A stretch of 64,000 nt of DNA, taken from the NCBI GenBank assembly GCA_914767715.1, contig OU612072.1:17858001-17922000 (forward strand). The letters are read 5' to 3'. The translations under genes and the position numbers were made by a program. This document shows, piece after piece, positions 1 to 12,500 of this stretch. The stretch is from Membranipora membranacea (lineage: Eukaryota > Bryozoa > Gymnolaemata > Cheilostomatida > Membraniporidae). How positions within the stretch are numbered: position 1 is the stretch's first letter; each line of letters starts with the position of its first letter. Below the pieces are notes generated by a model. The model ran no database searches and was not told the origin of the DNA. It saw nothing but the letters and a program-made list of their open reading frames with translations.

Positions 1-390
1 CACATGGCTCATTAACTGTAAATTTGTGGCCAGCACACTTTCACACTTTGAGCAGAGATTCTAAACTACTTTGAGCCCATGCTTGTGATTGTCCCTTTGC
101 TAGGTTCTATCATGATGAGTGGGTGTTGAATCTGTAGACTTGTGCAACATGTCAGTAGTGTTGACGAGGGTGGTGTGGATTTGATTCCCATTTATTTTAT
201 GAGTTCTGGGAATAACATCCAGAGAAGCTGATTTTGAAAGCGGAGAGGCATCTTTCTCTTTGGAATTGTCGGGCCTGCTTATAATATGAAAGTAATTAAA
301 AACAGGAAGGGTTAAAAGTTGGATCCCATTTAATCTATGTAAGTCGTTGCTATCGACCAATAGAGCAAACAAAATTTACCAAAATAGTAT

Positions 391-582
391 GGGTGCATTT
401 TATTTATTTATTTGTTTAAAGAGGTTTTCTAGAAAGTTTACAGATAACAGAGTAGTTAAAAGTAACTTGTTGACCTCTACACACAGCTAATTTCACACAA
501 AAATGGGGTTATACACGAATAAATGACAATGTTCTAGAAATGGGAAAGTAAGTAATATATGGCTTTATAGAAATAGAAAATG

Positions 583-614
<32 letters not shown>

Positions 615-1390
615 TGTTCTTGTCACGATTATTATCAAAAGTATTAGTTAGATAGTAGACTGTCAGCCGTTTTGCATTTCAGTCTGAAATTGTGCAGCAG
701 GTTTAAGAGAGCTGTTTTGCTAAAATGTGTCCTAAAAGAAGGTTTTATTACTGAACATTTACTTCTAAGGGAGCGTTGGTGTTTATTGGACTTTTTCACC
801 AGGCGAAGAATATGCTTTGATGCTTTATTTTTGAATAATTTCTGATATGTAAATTTGTGAAATAGGTTATGTCTTCTACTTTTTAGGGTGGGTAAGTTTA
901 CGTGTGATCTACCAGTTGTGACAGAAAACTTTTTAGGTGCAGATATTATGATTCTTTATTCTGAACTTTTTCAATTGTGTCGGATGTTTTTGGAGTGCCT
1001 TCTAGGTATATAGATGAGCAGTATTCTAGGATAGGTCTGACGAGAATTTTGTAAGTCCTTAAGGATTCCTCAACATTCATGTATTTTTTCAGTTTTGAGA
1101 GTAGGTATACTACTTTGTTTGCTTTGGTTGCCGTTTCATTGGCTATGGATGTGGAAAGGTAAATCAGTATCCAGGGTATCCCCTAGTGCATTGATTTTGG
1201 GGATGCTCAAAGCTAAGATAGGCTTATGGAGAGGATGGGAGTGTGATGTTGTCTTTTATTCACATTCTATCAGATTTATACAAATTGTCCTCCTAACAAC
1301 CACATTGCCCATACTTCTGCACTGTTCAGTCCTTCGTAGGACTTTTCTGAGGATCTTTTGATTAAAAGTTTTTATCTGATAATGCTTTTT
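391..1390 (-). mobile_element. 5'-truncated LINE (non-LTR retrotransposon) 3' end, decayed
   Basis: Read on the minus strand, this stretch encodes broken pieces of the C-terminal part of a LINE reverse transcriptase, including a segment reading YKILVRPILEYCS at about 1010-1060, which is typical of the thumb region after the RT core. It ends at the left in a TAAA-type tail (about 391-412). Its 3' part aligns by eye with the copy at 22950-23565, sharing the TAACTTGTTGACCTC block and the GTGACAGAAAA block. Stops and frameshifts interrupt it, so it is dead. An AT dinucleotide run has expanded inside it. Confidence 0.75.
573..606. repeat. AT dinucleotide microsatellite
   Basis: About 16 AT units in a row, inside the LINE fragment. 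Confidence 0.9.
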
Positions 1391-2194
1391 TGAGCGGACG
1401 ATTACTGACTAAGGCATTGCTTCCAAGTCATAAACTGCTTGATGGAACAAGGCCTGAATGAGTGGTGAGGATACAGGAATGAACTCGGCCTAAAAAGTTT
1501 GACATCCGAGCATCGAGCAAACCATTAGCAATGATTTGGCTACAAAAGGCCATTCTCCTACTAAATCTAAGACCTCCCCATGGACTTAATAAATTAAGTC
1601 TATGGACCTCCCTGGTTAAACTGCTTGTAAAATCTGCGGATCTGAAACAGTATGCTTCTGAAGTCCATTTTCAAAACATGACCAAAGAATCAATTACATG
1701 CCTTGTTACCGATTGGTAAGTGATCATTGAGTTATAACTATAGGGTGATATCCCAGTGCAATCCTTCTGCTCTGTAACATTTATATCATCACTCCTATCT
1801 ATTCATTAACAAACACCAAGTTCTAGATCACATCATTACACTTGACCTCTAGTATTAAATGGCATATTTATTGTCTAGTGATGTGGAATCAAGGAGTCAT
1901 AGTGTGGAAGTAATAAGTATTGCACTGATGTTGTGAGGTCACTACTAATGAAGTAGTAGTGATACCAAACTCAATGATTTCTGACTGCTCCATTGATGCT
2001 TAGACATCTAAACTTTGTGATTCAGATCAGTGAATGTTATCAGCATTCCTATCTGAGCGGGCACATTCCAGAGCATCTAATTATGCGTTACTGATGATAC
2101 AAACTCACTGCGTAGCCTATATTATGCTCAATCAAGTATACTCTTTTTAAAAGGAAGGCATTGCCCAACAAATCACATAATCTTATACAATCGG

Positions 2195-2395
2195 TAAGCG
2201 CTTGCTCTTCACTGCCAGGTGGTTGGTGCCGCAGTAGTTGTGGTTTCGAGTCCCAATGGGGGTAGCTTTCATGGTTGATTGTTCCAGCCCCCCCCCCCAG
2301 CACCCTTGGGAGTTGAGTCCTTTCGTCCTACCCTTTGTAAAAAGATTGCATTGCTCAACAAACCACTTAAGATCGGCGCAAATGAGGGGGTGCAC
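2195..2395 (+). mobile_element. Possible tRNA-derived SINE remnant
   Basis: A B-box-like segment, GGTTTCGAGTCCC, lies at about 2241-2253, preceded by a G-rich stretch that could be a decayed A box. A long C run follows at 2289-2298. There is no clear tail or target duplication. A degenerate SINE is the best guess, but chance similarity is possible. Confidence 0.3.
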
Positions 2396-5300
2396 TGGAT
2401 ACTAATACTAACATACAGAATACTAAGAGTCTATCTCTGATTGGCAGCTGGTTTTTCTCTTCTGATTATGATAGACTTGTTTTCTCTGTGTTTACACAGT
2501 GAGTTGTTTGTTTATTGATGATGATGATGATGAATTAGTAATTGACTTTTCTTTGTTTGTAAGGCCGGAGGTTAGTGGCGAGTAATTATATGATTAATGT
2601 GAGAGCAGGATATTGACTTGTGAGCCCTGAGCGGAGGCAGCTTGGAACTTAGTGAAGCCCTAGAGCTCGCCTCCTGTCATTTATTGTGGGGGGGATGTAG
2701 ATACATACATCCTGACACATGAGGGGTTACGCCGCAAACAGTGTTGTTTGTTTCTAACATAGGCCGAATCTGACTCTTATATTGCTGGTTGAGTTAGGGG
2801 TCAGGTGAGTGGATAATTACAAACATTACAACACCCCTGATTGCCTGTTTACCTTTTATGACCCTTATACCATCATGACAAGCCAGTCTATTTCCTGGAG
2901 AGTCATTGATTAGTAAAACTATTCTAAGTGGGGGAGTATTATTCTTTCTATATCTTATGATGTACTTCTCCTGTCAGCATTCAGCTCATCATGTAACTGG
3001 AGATGGTAAACGAAAAGTGAAACTAATTACTTTATCGCAGCTTTTATTATTAGTATATTAAATTATTTCTGTACTTTTCCTTCTTCCGTTTACACCAAGG
3101 AGAATAATTGGTTAATTTTGATGCAATTCTGCAAGCATAGCTCATTAGATATGAGATTTACTGAGTAGTTTTGTATAGAAAATGTATCACTGAGTATGTT
3201 CTTACTCTTGTAGGCCTAGAGTTTACAATGTGTATGTATATATTAGGTTATTTAGTGTTTGGGTGGTTTAAGCTAGTACCAAATTTCCTCTAAGGTATGT
3301 AGAAGTGAAAGGTAGCCATACATTCCGCTAGGTCACATTGAAAATTGGTAAACTTCTCCTTGTTATATACATAACTCCTCCAGGGTAAAAAACGATATTC
3401 AAGGACTGTCCTGATACTTGGCAACGTGCCAGAATGTTGTTGCCAGTTTATATTAGCTGTTCACAGAATCAATCTAACAAACATCCAATGGATGTGTTAC
3501 ACTTTTTTTATCCTGCCTCTTTGTAAACTGTGCAGAGTTTTGTGGGGGGAGGGGGGGTAAGGGTTTTTATTATTTTTCATAAATTTAGAATTAGCTTAGT
3601 TAGGGACTCCTTGGTTTAACTTATTCAAAGACTATGCTGCTGCTGCTGCAGGTGCAAACATGCCATCATTGGTCAGTAATAACAAAGATACAAAGTACAT
3701 TCTGGTTGTGTCAATTTTATCAATATATTTATACACTAACTGAGAGACCTCTAGCTATTGATGTCATGAGTGAAGGCTTGGTTAGTTTGATTTGATGTCC
3801 TCGAGGGGTTTATTATATAATATATCACTGACTGGTATGTCATATAAACACTGACACCTCAGGGATTTACTGAGAGGAGCGTGTGAAGTCATCAGGTACA
3901 AGATTTTATAGCCTGAGCCCATAGACTGTATTTCGCTCGTAACCCGACCCCGCAGCACGAGTGATGGTTCAGTCAATTGTTATATGTTAGGTTCAGTGTA
4001 ACTTAGTACACCTCATGATGTTTACCAATAGACTCAATAATTATTATGTGTTTAAATTAATTGCAGCTGCAACAAAAAGTTTTTGGTTGGAGACGACATG
4101 TGATCGTTGCGCAAAGGGCGACAGTAGAACAGGTTGTGGAGTGTCCTGTGTTCCAAGACTTCCAAGCCTATATGCAGCAATCCTGCAGAGGTCCATTGGT
4201 CAGTCAGCATTCTCTCAAACTCTGCTGTCAATGCCTCTATAACACGTCAACAAGACCTCCGCTGATTCTTAACAGGTCAATTTTATGGTAGCAGAGATTC
4301 CCTAACCGCTCTCAACAGTACTATGCACAGATCGTAGAGACACAACTACTGTTATTACTTTCGAGTCGGGATTCATAACCTTTGGGATTCAAAGGCTAAA
4401 CAAGAGAAAGCACTGTAACTGTCAGTCTAGGTACAGGTACAGGTTTAGTGTCTCTTTGTAGCAGAGCGGATCCTCCTCTGACGGTCGTTCACTAAACTTG
4501 ACTCTTCTGTGTGTGACTGTATAGTCTGTTGTTATGTTACTAGTCTGGCTCTTATTGTAGAGAACGTGTACTAGGCAGGCTAATAACTGTCACATCAGCA
4601 TACATCTTAGATAACACAGATCAGAGATGGTCAGTACACTGCGGTATGAGATCTAGGAAACTACACAGTCATCAACCCTTATGTAGGACTGTAGGGCTGT
4701 TTCGTTTCCATCCAAAACTTGATCATTGAACATTAGGAATGAAATCGGTACCAAAAACATGAATGGCTATTCTTCTTCTCTCTCATCATGAGCTTGAATT
4801 AGATTTTTTCAGTATCTATTCATTCAGTAATTGATTTTTTTTGTGCAAAGTCGAGATAATTAGTGTGAAGCCAAATTGAAGTTTTTACATTGCTTTCTGG
4901 AAGTTGGGCCTGTTTTTGAACTGATAGGATCAAAATGCCTTTAGTGATTGCTATGGTTTGACGTTGTTGCTTTATCCCCTCAGTTTTGGGGTTGGTGGTA
5001 GTAGTGCCCCCTATTTAAACAGCTTGTTTTGCGTCAACTGTTTGACCTAGGCCACAGATCACTATCCTGGATTTATTCTGCTATTTTATCTTCACGATAT
5101 TCCTAGAAGTATACTCTCGGTGTATTTGTTATTTGAGGTGATAAGATCAGATGCGGTGACAGCAGTACTTTATCTGTCTGTCTGTCTGTCTCAGAGACAG
5201 GTAGTGATAATGATGAATGTGATGATGATTAGTATTTTAAGAGCAGAGGAGAAGCTTCTTGATTTTTATCTCAGAGTTAGTTATTGTACTCAAATAATAT

Positions 5301-6561
5301 ACTCTCTGTTGTTCTTTATATCTCCACACCTGTCTGGCTGATAGATTGGATTAAGGGAGGGGGTGTGGTCTGACTGAAGGATAAGGCAGGGGAATTGTTG
5401 TAAAAGAAGGCGGGGAAGGCTGTGAGATAGATAAATATCTCATAATAAAAAAAGCCTCAGAGTATCATCTTCAACTAACCTTCAGTTAGTATGTACTGTC
5501 TCTCCTCCTGTATGAGTCAAACTTGGTGGTCCCAGGTGTCAAATTATTGGTTATGTTTATGAGTTGTTATGTCCCCACCCTATGAGCCGCTGCTGTGACC
5601 CTGGGTAATAACTCCTACATTGTAGTCTATCTGATTGTGCGCATTACGGTAGCATTATTGGTTTGCCAAATCTGATCTATGCCCCCCCTGCCTTCCTTAA
5701 GGCTGCATGTATCTCTGAAGTACCCCACAATCCCCCCTCTTCCCTCTATATTGACAGTGTTTGATAGTATGAAGTTAATTGCCAGAGCTGTTTTTGCTCA
5801 GTCAGCCGCACGATAGTTAGTATTGTTATACCACCAACTCAATACCGATATGAGATATCCCCAAACCCAAATATCACGATATATGAGTAATTACAACCTG
5901 TTACTGTAGCTGTGCTACCTGTAATCAATTTATTCTGAATGGACTGAGGAGTGTATTGTATACTTCCGGTATTGCCGCTCAGTTGACCCCCTGACCCCAC
6001 ATTGAATTGAAGTCTGAATGATAACTTAGTAAACAATCGATAAGCATACACAGAACAGCATGAATAATTAGCTAACAGCTCAGCATTCTGTAATTATCAG
6101 CTATCTATGATAATCAGTCTAATTGTGTGTTTAGTTTACTCATCAGTCAGATTCTACCTGTAGGTCTAAATCATAGGCTTCTACCAACGCCTAGATAACT
6201 AATTCTCTACTTATGTTATCATTATGTTGATTTTGTAGGCGTATTACTGCAGCTGTGGCCGTCGTCAGCCTATCTATGAATACTGATAATATATGATATA
6301 GTCGCGTCATAGTCTGATATCACTAAGCAGCCAAGAGGCTAAAACTAAGGAAGTGTAGTCCGGCTCTAAATCTCCTAGGATTACTAGGTTACCAACCTCA
6401 AGGCTCTCAAAATCGTCAACTACTCACTACACAGTACAGCCGAAACAGCCTGAGGGAACACACTGTCTGACTGATGGCATGTTAGTAAGCCTAGTAGTAG
6501 GCCTATCTCTACCTAACTGACAGACTCTCTGTACCGGTAGTAAAACTTATAGAGGATAAGG

Positions 6562-9500
6562 ATGGATATGTCTCAGACAGGTGAGAGAACGTGGCTTCTG
6601 TCTATACATATCACAGATCTGTCTGTAGAGAAAACACTCAGAGTAAGTGGAGATCTACACGTGGGCGGAGTTATGTTCAAACTCGTCGAATCACTCGGTA
6701 AGCTAAAATCTCTATACTAATATACATTCAATGTAGAGCTGTGAGCTCGCAGTCTCTCTCTCTCCTCTGTCCCTCTCTCTTCTTTTTCGTACGATGATGT
6801 GACTGTATGGGATAATTGTGTCATTGATAGCCTTGGAATGTTGCCACTGGTGACGGCAGAGAGAATCATATTTTTGCGTGTAATGGTATTGTTGGTTGTA
6901 CCGTTATGTATTTTGCAGGAGCAGTTAATTTCTTCACAACAGAGCTATATAAATCAGATATAGGCCTATATGCATTCTTACAAAAATTAATAACATGCGA
7001 AACAAGTCAGTAATCCGCCAAGACTCATATTTAGTTTTCATAGTTTATTTTCAGAATTCTCCTAACTTTGGCTTTCCTCCTTATTACAGCTGTGCCAGCT
7101 GATTGGTCAGATCATGCCCTCTGGTGGCCAGATAAGAATATGTGGCTGAATAAATCTCGAGTAACTCTGAATCAATATGGAGTGCATGCAGACGCTAAAC
7201 TCCAGTTCACTCCGATGCATAAAACTATGAGAGTACAGCTACCCGATCTTCAGCTCATAAACCTGAAGATTGACTTCAGTGTGAATGTGTTCAATGCAGT
7301 TATACAGCTCTGTAAAGAAATGGGTAAGTGTCATCTAGTAACTACCAACTACAGGGTGTACCACCACGGCCCCATCCTCAATATCTTATACCTCAGTCTA
7401 CGTAAGGTCTACCTACATAGACAGTGATAGAGTTTCTTCCATGGGGCTATTCCACAAAGGAAAAAGTAACCCTCCAAAAGACCAATCCATGGTATCCAAA
7501 GCCGGGGAGGGTTCCTTTTGACAACTCAGTTATTTTGCAAAAAAAAGCAAGTCTGAGATTTGAGAATTTCTAGGAAGCTAAATTTATTCAAAAAAAGTTG
7601 AATCCAACATTCATTTTCTTTCATGACTGTAGAAATGTTGAACTAGATAAAAGTCTCTAAGCCTACGCTGTGAATAAATCATCAGGCAGGCTTGAACTTG
7701 CTGCTTTTCATTGATAATTTTACTTCAAACACACTGGCTTGTTTGTATAAATAACTGATACTGTATAAGCCTACAAACAGCAGCTCAATAAAGCTAGGTT
7801 ATTATTCATAGGAAGTCTGTTTATATTACATGAATTCTTTGCAAATACTTTTAGTTACAAAGGCTTGATGTAGCACATGAAAGTTGGTTGAGATTCTTTA
7901 GTGTTGGCAGTATTTTGTTGCCTGTGCTAGCTGGGGATTGAGCATAGCCAGGGTTTGGAGATCGCTGAAGTTAGACAGTATTGGATGATATCCAAAGTAT
8001 CAATTACGATTTAATTGGTCTTTTCAAGTCAACACCCAAATGTTTAAGAATGTGATTGGGTGGCAAATTGAAATGTAACATGGCATGAAAAATCAGAATA
8101 TGACACAATGTTAAATTGGCATGCGGGTATCTTGTGTCTTCTATTTAATTCATTTAGAGTCAGATATTTTGTGTTCACAAGCTGATAATATCTGATATTT
8201 GAGATGAATAGCTTATTGAATGATATGTTTGATGATAGCTACAATAAATGGCTTGCTGTCAAGGTCCAGTCTTACTGTTGGTGTCATACTGAGACAGGAA
8301 CAACCAACCACACACCGTAATCAGCTCTAACAGTAACCTACAACCATTGATATGAACTTATAATAATATAATAAGTATAGAAACATAATATATAGAAAAT
8401 CAAAAATATAGAAATATATAAAATAAATATCAGTGCCTGCAACACACTGTTCGAGGCTATGTGCGCTATAGGTATAAGTATGGGGGTAGGTAGGAGGGCG
8501 CTGATTCAAAGTTCTTTGTTGCGCAGGCCTAGTTTTTGTAGCTACATATAATACAGTTCTCATGATCGCTCTATGAAGCTGAATCATGACTCAGTCATAC
8601 TCACATGATCAGTGGTAGTGACCAGGTTCATCCTGCTCTCTCTCTCGCTCACTCTCTACATCCTGGCCCTGTATGAGTCATTGTGTTATTTAGCTACTAG
8701 TTGTGTCGGCTCTACCCTAGGCCCTGATATATCGCTACATGCCGATATTTATCACTTACCCAAACTATGTGATGTGTGGGAATAAACAGTAATACTAACA
8801 ATGATAGTAATGATAGCCTGTTACTCTTCCCCCTAGACCAAGTTTGGTCCATTTGTCTGCATTCTGAGTTGCTCCGATTCACTAATCGCGCCGCCTGCAT
8901 CGTGACCAGTGGAAGGGAGCAACTGGAATGCAGGCAATTGGAGAAAACTTGATCTATCCTCCCCTCATCATCCTACACTGTTATATGTTTCTCTACGTTT
9001 GAAGGTGTGAGGCATCCAGAAGAGTTGTCTCTACTCAAGCCCATGACTTCATCAAAAGACAAAGAGGGCAAGAAGGGCTTGGGCCCCTCTACCCCGGGCA
9101 GCATTAACAGGAACTCTCGGGCTAGCTCGTCTAGTAATGGCAGCCTTAATAAAGGGAATATAACTCCAGCTAGTCCGTTACATACTCCACAGAGACAACT
9201 GAGTATAAACTCACCAGCGGTAAGCAGCACTATATATCACAGCTCGATATATCTCACCTACACTGTGAAACATGTCTGAGCTCTCAGACTATTGCAGGCT
9301 ACAGTTTATATCGTCAGATTTCTCACACTATACAGAACTATATACATCACAGAGCGAGGTTATATCCTTTCTCTGTGATATACATATAGATGTCTCTAGT
9401 CATGTTATCATCTGCAGTGACCGCAAAACAAAAACACTTTCTGAGAGTCTAACCCATTTATTGTACACATATTGAGTAGGCAGCTGAAACAATCACTCTA

Positions 9501-12500
9501 TCAAAGCAAACAAACTAAAGCAAAAAGGATATCAATTTGTGGAGTTGTGGTGCCCTGAGAGGTGTTAGGTTCTCTTGACATACAGTATTAATAATACTCA
9601 TTGTGTCACCTGCTCACAACTTGGCAGCTCACTAATTCAATAGTGAAATATTTCAATGTGACATCCCGTTGTTAGGACTACTCAATATTAACTTTTTGTT
9701 GTATCGTTATATTTAAATTTGTGATAGTGCCAAAGTTAATACTTACTACTGGTTTTTAAAGATAATGCAGACTTTTCATGAAGGAAGGAGGATTGAATAT
9801 AACTTTCAGCTGAACATCCGCCTTGCTGGCTTAAAAAATATCCAATATGTCATGGTTATGTAGCATACTTCTGTATTGCATTGTGTTTCTCACCACCTGA
9901 CAATTAGATAACATTAATCTCTGCAAAGTGAACAGATTACTCAGCTTTAAAACCTTAAAAAGTGAGAACAACAGCCCAAGCTATAAACAAAGCCAATCAT
10001 TAGGTTACTCACCTTCAATCTTTGTTTTTAAACCATATATTAAAATATGATTGTGTTAGCTAATAGTCAGAATCTGACAGATGACATGAAGATTACACAA
10101 GACTGACTAATTTATCGCACATGAGAAAAAAATTGCTAGGTTCTGATCATCATGAAGTTCCTGTCGGTCAGATTCTATGTTTATTGCGCAATTATTAAAG
10201 TGATCGTGAAGGAATCAGGTTTTTGGTATCATTCTAGAGTTCTCAGTCTAATTTAGAAAACTGCATGTGGCCCAGTTTCAACTGATTTTCACTCAAAAGT
10301 TGAGATTGGAAGGTACTAAAAGGTACCGTTTTGTATATGCTATCATTAAAATAGTACCTTTTTCGTGCCGTCCAGTCTCAACTTTGAGTGAAAATCAGTT
10401 GAAACTGGGCCACATGCAGTTTTCTAAATTAGACAGAAAACTGTGATACTAAAAACCTGATTCCTTCACAATCCCTTTAATAATACAACCTGTCTGTCAC
10501 AGTTTATAATCTACTTGCAGGGAACTCTGGGTAGAGGAGGGCCTGTAACTCCAATCACTCCAGGTACACCAGGCTCATGGATTAATGGTATGTCTCCGCT
10601 CTCTCTGAGTAAATCTCTCTCATTCGATGAGAACTTATATAATCAGCTGGTACACAGTCCTAAAACTCCCAGTAAGGAAGCTTTCCTCTACCTGAGAAAG
10701 AACAAAAATATACTCGACAAAGCTAGTGTCAACGGCGGGTAAGAACTCTCACATTGATTCACTTTTAGAATATGATTACACTTTCAGGGTTCAGTGATGT
10801 TTTTCTATATCTGGCCCATCAACTACTGAGTCACTAGAGGTCACTGACCCAGTGACTCTCTGGTTCACTGTATAACTAGTCACTGATCCACTTTCTCACT
10901 GGACTACTGACTTGTTGGATAGATAATATGTCTTTAAACTACTGAGTCACTCTTGCCACTGGACAGTGCTAGGCGTAAGTGCTCAAATTCCACTACAACC
11001 CAATCGGCCGGGCTGTGGATGAAAATGGTATTCCACTTCCAGCAGCCATTGAGGAGTTTGAGCACTTCAACTACTGAACAGCTGAACATAAACATGGTGA
11101 TATAATTGTTGCTTTGTTTTACTTTCACAACATTTAATTTCATTTCAAGTCCGTTAATTGATTAAATTGTACTTATTTAGATGGTTGGATTCAAATCGAT
11201 CGCTGATGGAGCAGGGAATATTTGATACCGACACTCTCCATCTCAAATTTAAATATTTCTTGTAAGTTATCAGCAATTGTAGTGTTCTCAACTCATTTGG
11301 TATTGTCGTAGGGCTTAGTGAAGAGGCCCATTGACGTAACATTTTATGGTCCTATAGCCGTATATGACAAATCAAATTCTATTTGATGCCCATAGCTTCA
11401 ATTCCCATTGGCCCCCATTTGATAGAACTAACATTGAATTATCTGGCTGCTGTTTTGAAAAAAATGATTGATTGATTGATTGGTATATGATGATTTGGTC
11501 ACAGAAATTTATCAGAAATCATAGTGGTAGCCATAGTATTTTCGGTAGAGGTCATGTTAAAAGTATATCATAATGTCACAATATAACGTTATCACACATG
11601 AGCTTATGATTCTGTATGGTTGTAGTTTTTACGATCTGAGTCCAAAGTATGACCCTGTAAGAATCAATCAGATATACGAGCAGGCTAAGTGGTCTCTCAT
11701 ATCAGAGGAGATAGAATGTACGGATGAGGAGATGATCATGTTTGCTGCTCTACAGGTCAGTGACCCAGTGACTCTTATACCATAGGTCTGTATAGTTAGG
11801 GCGTATGTGCTAAGAGCTGAGGGCAGACATTTTAGGTGATATAAACCTTACATTGGATGGCTCACCTATATATAGTGTAAGTGAATCTTGCCATGACTGA
11901 CAATAACTATCTGAGTATCAAAATACTTGAGTTAATGTTAAAGTAGATGAAATATGTCCAACTTACGCCCTGCTTTTTTTTAACCGAGTAACTATCAGTG
12001 CCCAGGGCCAACCTCCCTGCTCCCTGCTCCCTGCTCACTGCAGTGCCTGATGTTATCGTAGCGTTTAGGTTGTCCCCTCATTGAACTTATATTATTTAAG
12101 GGGACAACTCCAAATTGAAGTGTAAATAATTGGCAATTTGAATTGTGAATATGCCAGTGAATGCATGTATAGACTTTCACGCTATAAATTCTAGCATGGC
12201 TGTCACCTTTTAATCTCATATTCTCCATACAGCTTCAGTCAGAGTGCCAGGTTCAGTCAGGTGGAATAGATGAGATTGACTCGTCATCAGCTCAAAGAGA
12301 GGCTATATCCTCTGCTGGTGTCGGAGGAGGAGATCATGATGATATCGACGCAGCCCTCAATGACCTTCAGGTGTCCTTAGAGGGATCTACAGCTCATAGT
12401 ACTGGAGATATAACTCATGTACCCGAGTTACAAGAATACATCAAACATTTCAAGTAAGTTATCTGTGTTCCTCTTTGTAATAAACACTGACAAGTATTTA

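Larger units (their letters stand above)
1..6561. other. Intergenic region upstream of kindlin, no gene recognised
   Basis: No exon chain with matching splice phases or a familiar protein was found here. It holds a LINE 3' fragment (391-1390), a dinucleotide run, a possible tRNA-like SINE near 2195-2395, a short GAT repeat near 2515-2535, G-runs near 2690 and 3540, and a TCTG run near 5170-5190. An open stretch at about 4061-4291 (+) is readable in two frames and matches nothing I know. The kindlin promoter and any 5' untranslated exons must lie in the right-hand part, but I see no clear core element. Confidence 0.6.
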
